This document shows, piece after piece, positions 46,752-63,109 of a stretch of 64,000 nt of DNA. The notes beneath the pieces are model-generated. The model was not told the origin of the DNA. It searched no databases and was given only the letters and a program-made list of their open reading frames with translations. Location: assembly GCA_021234155.1 (NCBI GenBank), contig JAJEKV010000024.1, positions 18,829,858 to 18,893,857 of the forward strand, given 5' to 3'. Origin of the DNA: Isoetes taiwanensis. Taxonomy: Eukaryota > Streptophyta > Lycopodiopsida > Isoetales > Isoetaceae. Position 1 is the stretch's first letter, and each line of letters begins with the position of its first letter. The translations under genes were made by a program, and so were the position numbers.

Positions 46752-49700
46752 TATATATATATAAATATATATACATACATATATATTCAATGGCTGGCTT
46801 AGGCACCATTGGATCTATTTCTAGAACCATGTATTTAGACCAGACTAAGGTTTTATAGACTAAGGTTGGCTCGGGCTATGCCAAAATGGCTAAAGTTCAT
46901 GATTTACTAAGCTTCTAGCGCATCTAGCCTTCTTCCATTTCTTAAATTGTCATTTTGAAAACACACATAGTTTTTACATGCATTACGTACCCTTGGGCCT
47001 TGAGATGTCGTTATTATTCATTTCAAATATGCCACTTGTTTCCTCCTCAAGCATTTGGCTATTTGCCTTTACAAATTTGTATTTTTAGATGGAGATAACA
47101 TTTGGCTCATTTGTATTTTTAGATGGAGTTAACATTTGGCACATGCATGATATTGAGACTACAAAATAATATTTGGATGAGGGGAATTTTTGGACTAGGA
47201 TTGATTATTTGTCAAAGTCAATATCAGCATCTAACCTTCATGATTTTAGCTAGACTTTGGTAAGGGCCACACCCATTTTTCGGTGCATTTATGCACCTTG
47301 ATACGTGTGGGCACATTTTCTTGTTTTAAGGCCTTGCCATATTTATTTCAAGTGAGCCACTTGGATGACCTAAGCATATGACCACTTACACTTACCTTTT
47401 ATTTTTAGACATGGTTAGCATGTGGCACAAGCATTGGATCAATGATTTGGAAAGAGGATTTTGTGGACTATGACGACATTCTAGCAAGGTTAGTATTTTT
47501 CAGATATGTAGCTTCTTTAATTGCCCAAAACTCAGATCTGAGCATTCTCAGGACGCCTACAGATGGTTTAACCTGATACAATAAATTACCTTTCAAGTTA
47601 CCCAGTTGAGCTCCATCAAAGCCCTCATTGTTGGAAACCATCAAAGCCATGCAGATTCCCCCTTATAGTTCTAATGTGGGTTATTCATTTTTGTGCACAT
47701 GAACAATAGCTTTGGTTCCATCAACAAACATGATTAAGTTTTGGACATTTGAATAACTTACCACATTTGGTACAAACAAGTATTGTACCACTAAAGAACT
47801 ACAAGGGGTTGGAGCCGTCATAGATATTATCTTACTCATTCCCATGCTGTAAGTGTCAATTTTGACCCATCCATTTCTAGAGTGTTTAGCATGGCTAAAG
47901 TGATACGACATTCACACTTTTTGGGTGCATTTATATCCATAGCTTTGGTGTGGCACGAATTTTATGACACCATGAAAAGTGTAGAAGGGATTTTCTAGGT
48001 AACACTACGAATATGGCCCCTAGGGTTTCGGCCTCTTTTAGGGAGGAAATCTTCACACCTTGTACTCCGATGAGATTTTTCTGGGGTATTCATTTTTTCT
48101 CTTCAAAATGGCGGTAAAAAGTCTTGCATGCATGCCCTTGCATCCTTGGCTTGGAAAGAAAAAAGTGGCGGCCAATGCTCTTCTGACGGATCTTGCCATG
48201 GAGGCTTAATAAAATAGTGGTTGAGAGCCACATTTTAAGCTAGCTGATAACAGAGCGTCTACAAGCAACTTCACCAAAAAAATGTCGAGAACTTAAGGCG
48301 GACGGCGTTCTGAGGCGTCATTGGAGTTGGAAACATCACAAGTGGTCTTAGTGCAGAACTTGAGGCTTTTATGGATGAGAACGTTTCTCCTAATCAGGTT
48401 TAACATGATAAATATATCTTTCTTACACATGATAAGTAGATTTCCTTACAAACATAACAGGAAAGGGTTGCATTATTTACATATTTTGCATGCTTAATCG
48501 ATTCATTTGTCTGTCTGATATTTTTTTTCTATAGCTTTGGTTAAAGTTACCCTATGCTAGAAAAAATGTAATTTCTTTATGCTGATATATATCGGTTCTG
48601 CTAAAACATTACTGTACAACTATCCTAGTTGGCAGATGGTAAGTTAAATGCTTACAAGGTATGCTATTTTGTATGTTTTACGACTATGATAATAGATCTG
48701 CACTTGAGTTGCTTAAACTCGAGGCAATACATGGACATGGCTCCGCATAAAAAGTGTGAAGCACCATTGCTGGATCGATTTGATTTACAGGAAATATCTC
48801 TCCCCCTAGTTGTACTTTGATTACAGCAGAAAACATATGGAATTTATGATATCTATTTTAAGGTTGAAAGGCGATAAGCCAAGAGTTTCTTTAGCTTACC
48901 TGTCAGTCATTTCTTCATTACCCTACATTGGCTAATGTTAGATTTGTTGACTGCAGGTAACCGGGAACTCTTCTACCTACTCATTTTGTCTAATGGGTCA
49001 AGCTAATAGCTGCAAACGCTGCAAGAACGTATGGGATAACACTGCACACAAGGAATATGTTGTTTCTTTACCTTTGTTTATGAAGAACTATCAAGGCGCA
49101 CCTTGTATTGGTTGTGGTAAATTCGTGGATTGAGGATTACAGGTCATGAATCTTTCTCAACCTTTGATTGCAGAATATGCAAAAAGATACTTGGTTTCAA
49201 GTTGTTGTCAAGTAGGTGGAAAATTTTTCCAATATGCAAAACCACATTTGATCTTTATAAAACAATCAGATGCATTCTGTTATGATACATGATGTTTTCT
49301 GCATCAACTTTGCTAAAAAAACATGTGAAATGATTCTTAAAAATGGAATTCTATTTGCTAATATTCAATATGGTATCTGTACGAGTTTGAGAATGGGTTG
49401 TGGCATGGAAAGAATTCTGTTATGTTCCTTATAACAATAGAGAAATTTCTATGTGTAACAACATGAAGATGGCCAGGGAATTTATACAGGAAAATGGATG
49501 CTAGTACATGTGGCATTAATAAAGAAGAACTTCCTCAAAAGCATTAACTTATTTGTTAGGAACGACATGACATAGAATTATCTTGAATAACTGTTGCATT
49601 ATGGGTCAACATGTAGTAAGTATTGCCTCTAAGATTCCCCTTATATACATATGGGACCGATAAATCCGGCCAGGCTAAGGTTATCCTTGTCTGAGCCTGG

Positions 49701-49760
49701 ATGTGCCTAGGCCTTGGATTCTTGTCTTCGGACTTGGACTTTGGTTTTGGTTCAGGCTTC

Positions 49761-49766
<6 letters not shown>
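46752..49766. repeat. Large duplication copy D (partner: 31305-34332)
   Basis: About 3015 bp, same orientation as C. The right end (GGCTTCTATATA) merges into the long TA tract. A 63-codon frame at 48629-48820 (ending RFDLQEISLPLVVL) is open here but broken in C. Confidence 0.93.
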
Positions 49767-52012
<2,246 letters not shown>

Positions 52013-52029
52013 TAGCTAAGCACCTGGCA

Positions 52030-52862
52030 AGTCGGCGTTGACTAGCTCGGAGATGACTCGGCCTCGAACTGCTTCATAAAGTCCGGGTATTGCTTCTCTA
52101 GATCTCGCTTCAATACCCAAGTTGCGTCTTCCACGGGCATGTGCTTCCACTTGACCAAATATTGGAGGAATTGAGACCTTCGTCTTCTTGAATGTCTTGT
52201 CGAGGATTAACTGGGGCACTATTTCACTCTGTTCCTCTGTCATCTCCAACAAAGTTGGAATTTCCAAAACCTCCTCCGGGTTTGGGTTGTGCCTCTTCAA
52301 CAGGCTCACATGGAAGACCTTATGGACTTTAAGATATGCAGTTAAGTCGAGCTTCTAGGCTTGGCTCCCTACTCACTCCAAAATCTTGAAGGGTCCTGCC
52401 CACCTAGGAGCAAGCTTCTTACAATTGCCGATGCGAAGCTTCGCTTGCTCGACCTTGATCTTGAGCCAAACATTGTCCCCTACTTGGAACTCTCTTGCGG
52501 TCCTATGTCTGTCGGCTACACTCTTCTGCCGACTCCTTGCTGCTAGAAGATATCCTCTCACTTCTTCCACTAGCTGCTGCATATCGGATAACATCTGTTG
52601 AGAAACTTCAACCTTGGACAATGGATTGTGCCACGTATCTAGTGTCAATAACTGATACCCATATAATTGATCATGATAGGGGGACATCTGAGAAGATTCT
52701 TGCTTTGGTGCTATTATATGCAAACTCCAACAAGTGAATGAAATCGTCCCACTTTGATTGCTTGTTGCAGACGTATTTTCTCAACATATCCTCTATGATT
52801 CGATTCGTATGCTCCGTCTGCCCATCCATCTGAGGATGATATGCCATACTCATCGACAACTG
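52030..52862 (-). pseudogene. Chromodomain Ty3/gypsy integrase 3' fragment
   Basis: On the minus strand: end of the integrase core (YHPQMDGQTEHTNRIIED, 52671-52859), then the C-terminal domain (FQVGDNVWLKIK, LAPRWAGPFKILE; 52373-52560), then after frame changes a chromodomain (YLVKWKHMPVEDATW, near 52120-52165) and EKQYPDF. The chromodomain marks a chromovirus, so it is a different lineage from the element at 1674-11078. Truncated on both sides: cut abruptly at about 52862, where MSMAYHPQ begins, and ending beside the LINE tail. Confidence 0.88.
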
Positions 52863-53770
52863 CTGCTATTACAGACTTTCTTGTACGAAGCATGTCATAA
52901 TTCCTCTCATACTTATATTCTTGTATTGTTTTTCCTTCAAATTCTTCACCATTTGCTCGGTTACACTAACTTGCTTAGGTTTCTCCACGGAAGCAATTGG
53001 TAAGTCCCTTGCCCTCCAAAAAAGACTGTCAAGGATACGGCCTTTGTCACTGTCATAAACATTTTAGTAATTTGGTTGAATACTTTAAAGGTTTCTCCTG
53101 ATTTTTTTTTTTATTTTTTTTTTTTAATTCTGCACTCACTCAGTCTCAATTTATTATTCCTCTTTGAAGGTGAAATTTTAGAAGGGAAATTCTTCTTCAT
53201 TGCTTTCTTCTTTGCAGACAATCTCTGCCTGTAATCTCTCTTCCGTGCTGCATGAATGACTCTATAAATTAAGTGGGGAGAGGAATTTGGTTTCATCTCT
53301 CTCGAGTTTTGTATATTGCAAATTGGTGAGGGAAAATTGTCGAATTTCCATTTAAGCAATTCTTTGAAACAAATAACTCTTCCATTTTGCTTGAATTCAA
53401 GATAGGCAATCACACCGTCTACAAATGTGGCAGGCTACAAGCGTTCATATTTTCGGCACTATTCAAGCTAATGATTCTCTCTTGACGGGTGCGCACCCTA
53501 CATGTCAGCATGTCAACCACGCACGTCGTGTTTAAAACACACCGATTTTAAGCACATGTAACAAGTATCTGGATGGTGATTTTTGCTACCCAGATTCCAA
53601 CCTGTGGTCTTGCACATTCCATTTGGAGAATCATTGAGCTCACCTCTCCTTTCAACAGACTTTGAGGCACTACGGCCCCATGGCCACTATATAAGCCAGG
53701 TCGGGGAGATGATCATTATCTATACCAAATACATTCTAGCAGTAGATAATGTGGCACTTGAGTACTGCCC
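52863..53770. other. Intergenic; T-rich tract
   Basis: 53103-53126 is nearly pure T, which could be a decayed poly(A) tail of a minus-strand insertion. A 100-codon minus frame (53111-53413) abuts it with no recognised family. Confidence 0.45.
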
Positions 53771-53771
53771 G

Positions 53772-55300
53772 CTATAAAGCCCAGAAACCTGTCTCGTATT
53801 GAAGGATTTGGTAGGGGGCTATAGATATTACTCGAAGTGACTGAGTTAGAAAGGCCTTCTGTACCTGCTCCAGTTCATTCCAGATGGCCAGGGATATGAC
53901 TGGGCCACAGAATTTGTCTCCATATAAAAGAATGAATCTCATTAAGACCCTAAATAAGTGTGATAGATAAGCCAAATCATAGACCTCTGCTTTGTGACTG
54001 TTGTTCTGCATCGCACAGAATGCCTTCAACCTACTCACCTGCAATCGGATGGAAGTATCCGAGTATGTGGTAGTGGGAGAACTCTATATCCAGGTACTTG
54101 TAGGTTCTAAATTTTGCCCCTGATAAGCAAAGGAGAGAAGCCTCAGATGGTGCAAAGATGAGATAAGTAGTATCTTAGTCTTGGCCAAATTGACTCGCAT
54201 TTTTATGGCCCAGCAGAAAGTGTCAAGGGCATGCAAATGCTGCTGCATGTCTTCTACAAGATGGGCCAGAAGGTCACATCATCGGCATATATAAGCTACC
54301 TAATAATCTAATGCACAAGCTGAGCTCCATCAACCCGATGATCAATATGCCGCCCTTCCAATTGGTCAACCTAACAATGTTAGAGAAAGCGACCATCCCT
54401 GTCAGACCCCAATACTATGTTGACGGGTTGTCCTGTCGGCGTCAGTTGGCCTGAGCAAGTCTCATTTAGCCTGTACACCGCATTTTGCAAATCCTAGGTG
54501 TTTCCAGCTGCCTTAGTTTCTTCCACAACTTTTCACCAAGTATAGTGTCAAAAGCCTTTGCGAGGTCAAGAAGCGGCAGTAGGAGCCATGTCGTCAATTT
54601 CTACTATCCTCAACCAAGGTCCGCAACGTGAAGATGTGATGAATGGTAGATTGTCGAGGTTTGAATCTTGCATGTGTGAGGACTCACGCCTCTGTCTCCT
54701 CTGCCCATATTGTCAATTGTTGCATCAGAATACTGGCCATCAATTTTACAAAGAATGAGTTGACCATGATTGTTCTGTAGTTGGCATGGTTGCCTGGAAC
54801 CTTGCCTTATAGCTGGGAATTACCCTGCTATTGACCCATCATCTGAGAAATCCTTCTTGCAATGCCCTGTTGGATAGTGCAATGAGGATGGGCACTATCG
54901 ATGGGCTTGCCCATTTGAGCAGCTCTGCTTACATTCCGTCCAAATCAGTTGCTTCGCCACTGGCGAGACATTGGAGGCCCTGAGAGACATCTGCTTCTGT
55001 AATTTCCAAGAGGATCATAGAGTTGGCGCAAATACTATTCCCACTGGTTAGGGCTGATATTTTCTGTGGGCTACAGAGGTTTGTACAGAACCTTTCTCCA
55101 GAATGTCCAGGGGTGCCAATTCAGAAGTTAGAATATTTTCCTTTGGTGCTCCACAATGTATCTGGCTTTCTTGCCTTTCAGAAATAGACGACATTGTTTG
55201 ATTGCACGGAGACACTGAGCAGGTTCAGTAACCTGTCGAAGCCATTGTTTAAGCTCCTTGCATTCAGCATCAAACCACTACTTTACAGGGAAAGGTGTAG
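53772..55300 (-). mobile_element. Old LINE fragment, minus strand
   Basis: In minus-strand order: ATDLDGM-AELLKW near 54900-54960, VIPSYKAR near 54810, motif A DLAKAFDT (54544-54570), motif C YADDVTF (YADD codons at 54278-54289), then VNLAKTKI near 54160, and a C-terminal frame with LLYGDKFCGPVISLAIWNEL (53772-54044). Many frameshifts and stops. Same broad LINE type as 50040-51920 but much older, with motif C preserved. Confidence 0.78.
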
Positions 55301-55639
55301 TCCCTGATGTTCTTCGTGAACGGCTTCTGCCAAAGCATCTCTCAATAACAATCACAAGGACTTTGACCAATTTCTTCGTCTGAAAAGCTGGAGAATTCTT
55401 TCCAGTTGGCTGCGAGCATCTGGGCATAAGTTTCGGCATAGTTGTAATCTACCTGCAACTAGCCAAGTGGAGGTGGGAGCACATGTGGTCCGAACAGAAT
55501 GCCAAGCTATCTAGAGGAACAATGGCTGATGATCTGAATCTATTTCTTCAACTCTGCTATCTGTGCTAGTTCTGAAGTGGATGATCAGGTGCAGATCTTA
55601 TATTCAGCTACCAACGCGTAGTCCACGACAGCCGCTCCA

Positions 55640-56590
55640 TTGTTCCTGTCAGTAGGTGTTAGAGCAAGTAATACTTGGATATTGAATTTATAAACAACTG
55701 CAAATAGAAAACACGGTGCAAGAACATATTGCTAGTAGTCTGAGATGCCTCTATAGCCATATGAGCATGTAGAAGAACCTACACATTTGGAAATCACTGA
55801 AGAAGCTCATATATAAAATGCTTGTTCAAACTTCAATTTTATATGGAGGTCCAAGTTGGGGCCCTGGGCTCTCAGGAGAAGTCAAGAAAGAGGTACAAAA
55901 AGTGCAGAAATGCTTTCTTTTGTCTGAATTAAGGTCAAGCAAGAAACTCCATATGCTTTGATGCTAGCTGAGACGGGACGAATCCAGGCTGAAGCATTAT
56001 GTCAAACCTTAGAGTATTTATGTAGAATGAGAAAGCCAGAAGATAACATGCCCTCCCATCTTAATTTATAATTTGCACTATAATTGGAATCCTTTACAAG
56101 AGTAAGGTTATGTTGCTACACAACTAACAAGTTGGCTAGAATATTGGGGAATGGATATTCCAGACACCACCATAAGTATTAGAGATTATATATAATGACT
56201 CAAAAGTGTGGTCAGAAGTGGGAGCAAAGATGGAACTCGATGCTGATTGATGAGGAACAAGAATACCTGAGAGCAAACACTTAAAAAAGAAAGCAGTTGA
56301 TTGCGCAGCAGGTGAGCTCACACATGTTTGAAAATGAAATGGGTGGACGTAATGGGATCCCAAGGAGTGATCAGATCTGTTCTTGATGTTGGCTTCGATC
56401 TATTCGTGCTGTTGGCTACGAACAACATGTTTTCATAGATTGTCGAAACTTTCAGCACTTGTGTGAAGAATTTGGGATGATTGAATCAAAATTTTCCGAA
56501 CTCCTTAAGTTGGACGTATTCAAGTTTGGAGACTACCTACAATCTTGGTGGCCTTACCGGAAGGAAATTCTTATCTTATAACATAACACT
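55640..56590 (+). mobile_element. Old LINE 3' fragment, plus strand
   Basis: LVQTSILYGGPSWGPGLSGE (about 55822-55882) aligns with LYGSPVWGPGLS of the LINE at 50040-51920. QKVQKCFLLSELR and a C-terminal remnant (FGMIESKFSELLKL, near 56470-56510) follow. Broken by stops and frameshifts. Confidence 0.75.
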
Positions 56591-58901
56591 ATAACATTTA
56601 CAATCTTGCATTGGAACGGATGCAGATTTGTTGTTAGAGATTGATTATTATGATTGGTCTCGCTGGACGATAAAAATCCTATTCTATTATATTCTTTATT
56701 GCCTTATGAACATAGGGTCTTTAAACATGTATGATTCAAATCAATCACTCAATCAATAACATAGGTTTAGGTTTTTTTGTTGTATTCCACTACATGACCT
56801 TCCATATGCTCCTAATATGATTTCATTTGCTGGAATGCGATGATCAACACTCGAGAGGTCATCATCCAAGAAACTAATTTCTCAATGTTTAATTAGCCCC
56901 ATACCTAAATGTAGAGTCTTTGTAATATGCTTGTATGTGTGTAGCAGCCAAAGCTTATATGCACGTATACTGTGCTGGAAATTGGGTGCTGAATTTTGTA
57001 TCGTGAGCCAGGTCAGCCTTTTAATGCTGATGTCGTTACATAGCCTTACAAAATTATACCTTATTTACACACAGTGGCATTACAATAAATCGACTGTTTT
57101 ACCATTCTACAATGATTGAAAGAAAAAATAATTGGCGAGAAGAAATCAGTCGTTCGGATCAACGCTTCCTTCCTGCAAAGCCATGGGGAAGGATTGAAAC
57201 ATACCGATTGGAGGGACACCCATATAATAAGTAGTAAAATATAACAATTGGAGGATATATCTTAGCTGCTTTTGGTCTATAACCATTATGTGTTATCATG
57301 ATTCAAGTATCAATTTTACAGACCTACTTCAAGTGCATAGTCATTTGGATTGCACAAAAGATACAGGCATGGACACAAAACAGTATTCAATGGACACAAA
57401 ACAGTATTTAACGCCCGAATTCCTATATTCCCTATCCCAAACAACAGAATCTATTATTCCTTTAAGTTAACTAAGAACGTAGATCTTAAAACCAAGCTGC
57501 TACTCACCATATTTCAGATGCTCGATTCGTCATCCATCCTACTAGTTTTCCAGCAAAAGTAACCACCAGGTTTTAGGCGCGGACCCAGAATCCTAAAACA
57601 AAAGAAGAAGAAAGCCAAGACTTATAATTGATGATTCCGTCTGTCCCTCCCCCGATGTTAGACTCCTATTATTCATGCCTTCAGAACATTCAGCAAGTCT
57701 CACAAGAAAATAATATACTATTAGTGCACAAACTTTTAAACAGTTCTGCCAATGCACACTGCAGGCTAAAACAATTTTAAATATTTGGCTTATTGGAATT
57801 TTTACTTTCCCATAAGCTGAAATAATTTCATTGCAAGCAGCATCTAGTTCGAGCGTTAGATCTAGCAGAAAATGCGTTACTAGGGTCAAAGTCAGAAGCT
57901 AATTATTCGAGGAGCCCATCTGGTACATTCGTATTTGACCCCCCACAGGATCCTTTCAAAGAAATAGTTTGTTGAACTATTTAGGTTCTGGTGTTTCCTG
58001 ATTTTCAAAAAATCCACCTCCACCGCCTCCATCTGTACAGTACTACTTATCAGGGCAAGGAAAGGCATCAAGGCAAAGGCAATTAAAGAAGCACATAGTT
58101 CTGTACAAGTGCAATAAGTCTGCCCGTGAGGACGACAACAAAATATTTTTACCCTGAAGACCTCCAAAGTACATGTAAATCAGTGTTGAAGGCATGCATG
58201 TGATCCATAGGCTTTGAATCTGCTACTTGGTGCAAATATTATCATTAAACACTTTGGCCTTTGCCCAACTCTATCATATTATGAAGTTAACTTGGAAGGC
58301 ATTCTATTGTAGGCAAATGTGTAAGAGAAGAGATTAATGGCTAGGAGCAAATGGAAGAAGAAAAAGAGGGCAGCTATACTGTTCAAAATTGTTTGGAACA
58401 CCACAATTGATCTCAACAATAGGATCTTTTACTACCAAAGGTCTGCAAAGCCCCCTTCATGTCCCAGACGTCATTTCCATGCCTCAAATCTCATGATAGC
58501 CCGCAGATTTATTGCCAAGCAGTTCACAGCATCTTCAAAGGCCCACATTCGTCAGTTACCTTATCATTTCCCTGTTTTCTCCGTAGTTTTGTATAGCATG
58601 TTCCATTAGCTTTCAAGAAAAGTTGATAGATGGCTCATTAACAATTCAAATTCCAGCATGTCTTATAAACCTTTCTTGCCTCCAATCACTCTTTGAAAAG
58701 CTTAATAAAAGGGTCTACTCAGTAGCTAACAATATAAAAGAACGTTCATATGAATACATGAAATAATTGTCATGGAATGTTCTTTCATCACTTCTTATCA
58801 AGTATTTAACTAAAGTTCAAAATTTAATGTTCAGAATTCAGCTTCAACAACTTTCCTCTTTCTTTAGCTAAATTGCTTAAAATGGTTAAGTATTTTTTCA
58901 C
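56591..58901. other. Downstream flank of the STICHEL-like gene; no gene seen
   Basis: AT-rich with short frames only. 57360-57410 holds a small tandem repeat (ATGGACACAAAACAGTATT twice). Further 3' exons of the STICHEL-like gene could lie here if the last splice donor is used (see that entry), but I could not identify one. Confidence 0.45.
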
Positions 58902-61900
58902 TTACAGGTTTTTGCTTCCACTAGATGGTTTACTCTCTGGGCAACTCATATCTGCTGGTTGAGCCTTGCATGAGTTCTCCATGCTAGCATTGTTGGTGTT
59001 CCTGCCTGGATAGGAAATAATCAAAACCTTAATCAGACAACTTAACCCACTCTTCATTTAAACAAAAAACTAATCAGCTGCAACAAACCTTCATCATCAT
59101 GCTTGTATGCAATCCAATTTTCAGGAGAAGTGGCGACAAAACCTCCATTATATTGTAAATATTTCTCTGAGCCTGAAACTTGCTCATCTAAAGATATCTT
59201 TCCTCCAGTAGTACTCTCTTGAATATATTGTTTAACTCCTGATGGCGGTGCACGTTCCCATGCTTTTGATCCAAAGCCAGAGCTGACGACTATGGTTTTC
59301 TCTGCTGTATTAGCCAGACCTATCTCCAATTCTACACGACAACCCATAGTGTTTTCAAAAACCTTCAAAAGGCTGGCCTTTAATGCTTCGGCCATTGACA
59401 TGTATTCTGGATTAATGAACTCCAAATATGCTATTTTAAAACCTGCATGACTTATAACAGAAGTTTAGCAAAGGAAGTTATGAATGTAATAAATTTCTCA
59501 ACTGACCTCTGGCTGTTGATATTGAGACTAGTCTCCCTTGAGATAGCAGAAGTTGCTTCAGCATGCCAGATGGGCAATCTCTCAGAACCCTCTGCCATAT
59601 ATCTTCCACGTTTGTTCCATGGTTAGAATTAACTGCACCAATGACGTTGCTAGTTTCATCCTGTCGTTGATGTTTCCCACCTACTAAAGACGGCAAGTGC
59701 CCTTCAAGTTGCCTTCTGTGTTCTTCCAGTCTATTTGTAGTGTATAATGACTGGTGATCATATATATGTCCATGGAATGGATGCTCAGATGAGAAGGCAT
59801 CGATTTCTCGATAGCCTGAAATGGCTTTCTTATGATTGTAGCTCTGTTCAGATGTTTTACCTAGTGCATTGCCAGCCCCGTAATTTGTCAAAACCTCACC
59901 AACTCCATACATCCTGTCCTCAACGTATCTGACATCCTTCAAACCATTCCATTCTTCTGCATCTTTTCCAGGAGTGCCATTATCTGTTGAAAGACTAGGA
60001 GAGCTACTCGTCATACCGCATGATATGGGTAATGCAATAGACCTATCTAGAGCAAACTGGAGTAAATTGGCTGTAAACCACGTTGACTGATCGTTCGATG
60101 CTCGAACCTGTTTTTCTGCTTCAGAAAGCATCCTTAAAGCTTGGCGTAGTTTCTGAAATTCTTCACTTCCAACTGCAAGAGAAGGTAACAGTTGCCAATT
60201 CATTCTTCATAAGTACAAGTGCTAGTAAAATATGGAATAACAACAGATACAACATGGATGAACCTTAGCAGTGCATGGTTGTGGCTCGTATTCCCTTTCC
60301 ATCCATGATACAAAGAAAACCAATGCAAGCAACAAGACCAGTGCACTATAAGGTCCTAAACATGGGTGATTCCTACCGCTAGTAAAAACCTAGTTTCTAA
60401 TAACTACAAAGGTAAGCATTCGGCGAAAATTTAGTTACCCTGATCGTGTTGGGAGATATGAAAGCCAGCTAGTCTGTCAGTTATTTGAGTGGCAAGCCGG
60501 GACATCAAGGCCGATGGTTGAATACCAGAGTCCATGAACTGACGTGCTTTTTTAACTGTGTTTGCTATATCCCCTGAAAGGACCAGGTCAAGCAAATCTT
60601 CTAACCTTGTATCTGCTATCATGCCAACCTGGAGCATGTGCATTAGAAAGAAAAAGTGCGAAAATTATAGCATCAATACTTGTTCTGTATCTCTCTACCA
60701 GACAAGACAAGGGGGAAAAACTTACAAGGTCCTGTACAACTGAGCATGTGATCTTCTCTCCCACTAGGCTGAGCTGTTCAAGTGTAGTTTCAGCATCTCT
60801 AAGGGAACCATTTGATCTGGATGAGATAAGTTGTAAAGCCTCATACTCCACATCAATGTCTTCCTTTAGTGCAATCTTTTGTAATCTGTTAATGATCTCA
60901 ACATCCTTAATTCTAGAAAAGTAAAATTTTTGGCATCTTGATGTCACTGTTGCTGGCAACTGTTCCAAACATGACGTTATAAGAATAAAAATAACATCAC
61001 CAGGAGGTTCTTCCAGACCTTTGAGAAAAGTCATCCATGCCTCTTCCGATAACATGTGACAGTCATCAATGATAAAAACTTGAAAACGGCCACAATGATT
61101 ATGCATATACACATCTTTAAGCAACTTCTTCATGCTACAGGAAGAATCAACTTCTGTAAGATTCAAAGATTTTCCAAGATGAAGAGCATGGCATTCTTGA
61201 CAGACCCCACAAGGCCTGTGTTCCTCAGCAGATAGGCAGAGCAATCCAGCAGCAAAAATCCTAGCAGCTGTTGTTTTTCCCGTGCCATGGGGACCATAGA
61301 ATATGTAGAACGGATGAACTTTTTCCTTTAGAACTGCATTAGATAGAGCCTGGATAAGAATATTTTGACCCACCATATCTCTAAAAGACTTCGGTCGGTA
61401 CTTCTGGCTTAAATTCTGGTGTTTTCTTCTGATTTCTTTTGTGCTTGCATGCAAAATTACTTCTTTGCCTTCTGTAGCTTCTGTTGGAGCTAAATCATGC
61501 ACCTTCTTAGTTGAAGGTCTGGAAAATTCACGTGCCGAACTGCTGGTCATTCTGCGATCCCTCTCCTGCACTTTGGGTTTTGGCCAATGCAATGAAACTC
61601 CGCATCCATATTTATTAGAGTCCTCAGAGATAGTTGAAGAGGTGAGGAATGCTGATTTATAATGCCTCCTTTCTCCCGAGGGGAGACAAAACTTCGTGCA
61701 TCCTACTTCTTGCCGTCCTCTCTCATTTCTGGGCTTATAGAGCAAAGGCGATTCTGAATGAGAGTTTTCGTCACTAAACTCCCCAGATTCGCTTCCTGAA
61801 ACACTGTCTTCACAGTCCTCGCTGTCAGATGGAAGGTCATGTCTACTTGAGATTTTCTTTGAAAATCTACTTAATTTAGAATTGTCATCCTCATCGAAAC

Positions 61901-62483
61901 ATAAAGATCCTTGGTCCTTTTCTAGTGTTAATCGCCCCTTGTAAATTTTAGTGTTTGAGGATTGTCTCCTGCCTTTTTCACTTCCACAAGCTTCCATTGT
62001 GTTATCAAAACTTCTCTGATGGCGCCTTCTCCTTGTGTAGCCCCCATCAGGCACAGGTGGAATAATTTTCTCACTTATTTCACACTTCTCTTGTACAAGG
62101 TCGTCTACATCACGAGAGCCCAGGTGCTTATGCTGACTTGAGAAGCTCCTATCAACCCGATGAGCAAATGTACCATCCCATTCATGTTTGGTCTCTTCTT
62201 TCTGGCTTTTTAAAACTGTGCGCCCATTTTTTCTTCCACTTGTGTAACCCTTCAAACCTGTTTCTAGATTTATTGAATCTTCTTCTAGGCTACCAGAATT
62301 CTCAAAGGTATTCCACCTAGAGCTTGCCGAAGGGTCCCTCAAGGATGGAGCCCTACTTAATGCTGAAAGTTCTCTAAGAAGAGGAAAGTCTCCATTAACC
62401 GCTAATACTTTTTGCTTGCGTGATTGAAGTTTAGAAAGGAGCACCTGTTTTGCGTTACGAGAATTTCCTTCATTTCTAGCCAT
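58902..62483 (-). CDS. STICHEL-like protein (DNA polymerase III gamma/tau-related AAA+)
   Basis: Five exons with GT-AG introns: 62483-60726, 60628-60439, 60172-59507, 59442-59089 and 59005-58902. Together they are 3072 bp, in frame, 1023 aa. The ATG at 62483 has an in-frame TGA just upstream. Residues 1-350 are charged and low-complexity (SDSEDCEDSVSGSESGEFSD). KYRPKSFRDMVGQ (361) opens the AAA+ domain, with Walker A GPHGTGKTT (397-405), zinc cysteines CGVCQEC (425-431), Walker B IIDDCH (471), TSRCQKF (514) and GSLRDAETTLEQLSL (559). Exons 2-3 carry the family's lid region (LLDLVLSGDIANTVKKARQF, then LSEAEKQVRASNDQSTWF) and NVEDIWQRV. STICHEL controls trichome branching in Arabidopsis, and its paralogues are little studied; a clamp-loading role is not established for the plant proteins. 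Every visible motif is intact, so it is probably functional. The 3' end is less sure: AACCT/GTAAGTG at the stop also fits a donor. Confidence 0.92.
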
Positions 62484-63109
62484 GCTTCAACAATCCATGT
62501 ACAGGAACTCTAACACGGACATTGCATCATCAGCAATTGCCATCGAAGAGCTTTGGCCAGTAACAGCGTCATTTCATTCACCAGCAATGAAATTTTTATA
62601 TGATCAGAGTCTATTGATCACATTATGAATAACCATTTCATATTCCATATTCATGAACAAGGTCATAAGGAATTCCTGAAAAGGGGCAGATCCAGAGAAG
62701 AAGGCAAGGTAAAGTCTACAGTCTTCCGACAAGAGAAAGCTAGCAGCTCATCAATGGCATGCATGTGCAAATGCATGGATATGGGCGGCCGAAAAGAAGA
62801 TGGAATCCCGGAGCAGCTGCAACTCAATCTGACAGGCCGCCTATAAGATATGTCCATTCTGACGAGATAATAATAGTATGGAAAAAGCTTAAATCGTCGG
62901 GAAGCGAAGAACAGACAGAGGTGGATAGTCCAAGCTTTTTGCTATGACCAAGATGCGTCACTGTTAGATTAAAAAGGTGCGCCACGAGACGATTGATCGG
63001 GGGACCCATGCGAATCCGACGTCCCTAAGAGAGTACACCCTTATCCTATTCTATTTTCTCACTGTTATCCAGGCCTCCAAATCGGGGTGAAAATATTTTT
63101 ACCCCGGTT
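62484..63109 (-). promoter_or_regulatory. Upstream region of the STICHEL-like gene
   Basis: About 620 bp between the start codon and the hairpin minisatellite. It should hold the 5' UTR and proximal promoter; I see no unambiguous TATA box. No reading frame of note. Confidence 0.4.

Noticed and set aside
53772-54044. Independent host gene (90-codon minus frame)
   Set aside because: Motifs LLYG-K-CGP and IWNELEQVQKAFL are LINE RT C-terminal features; it belongs to the old LINE fragment.
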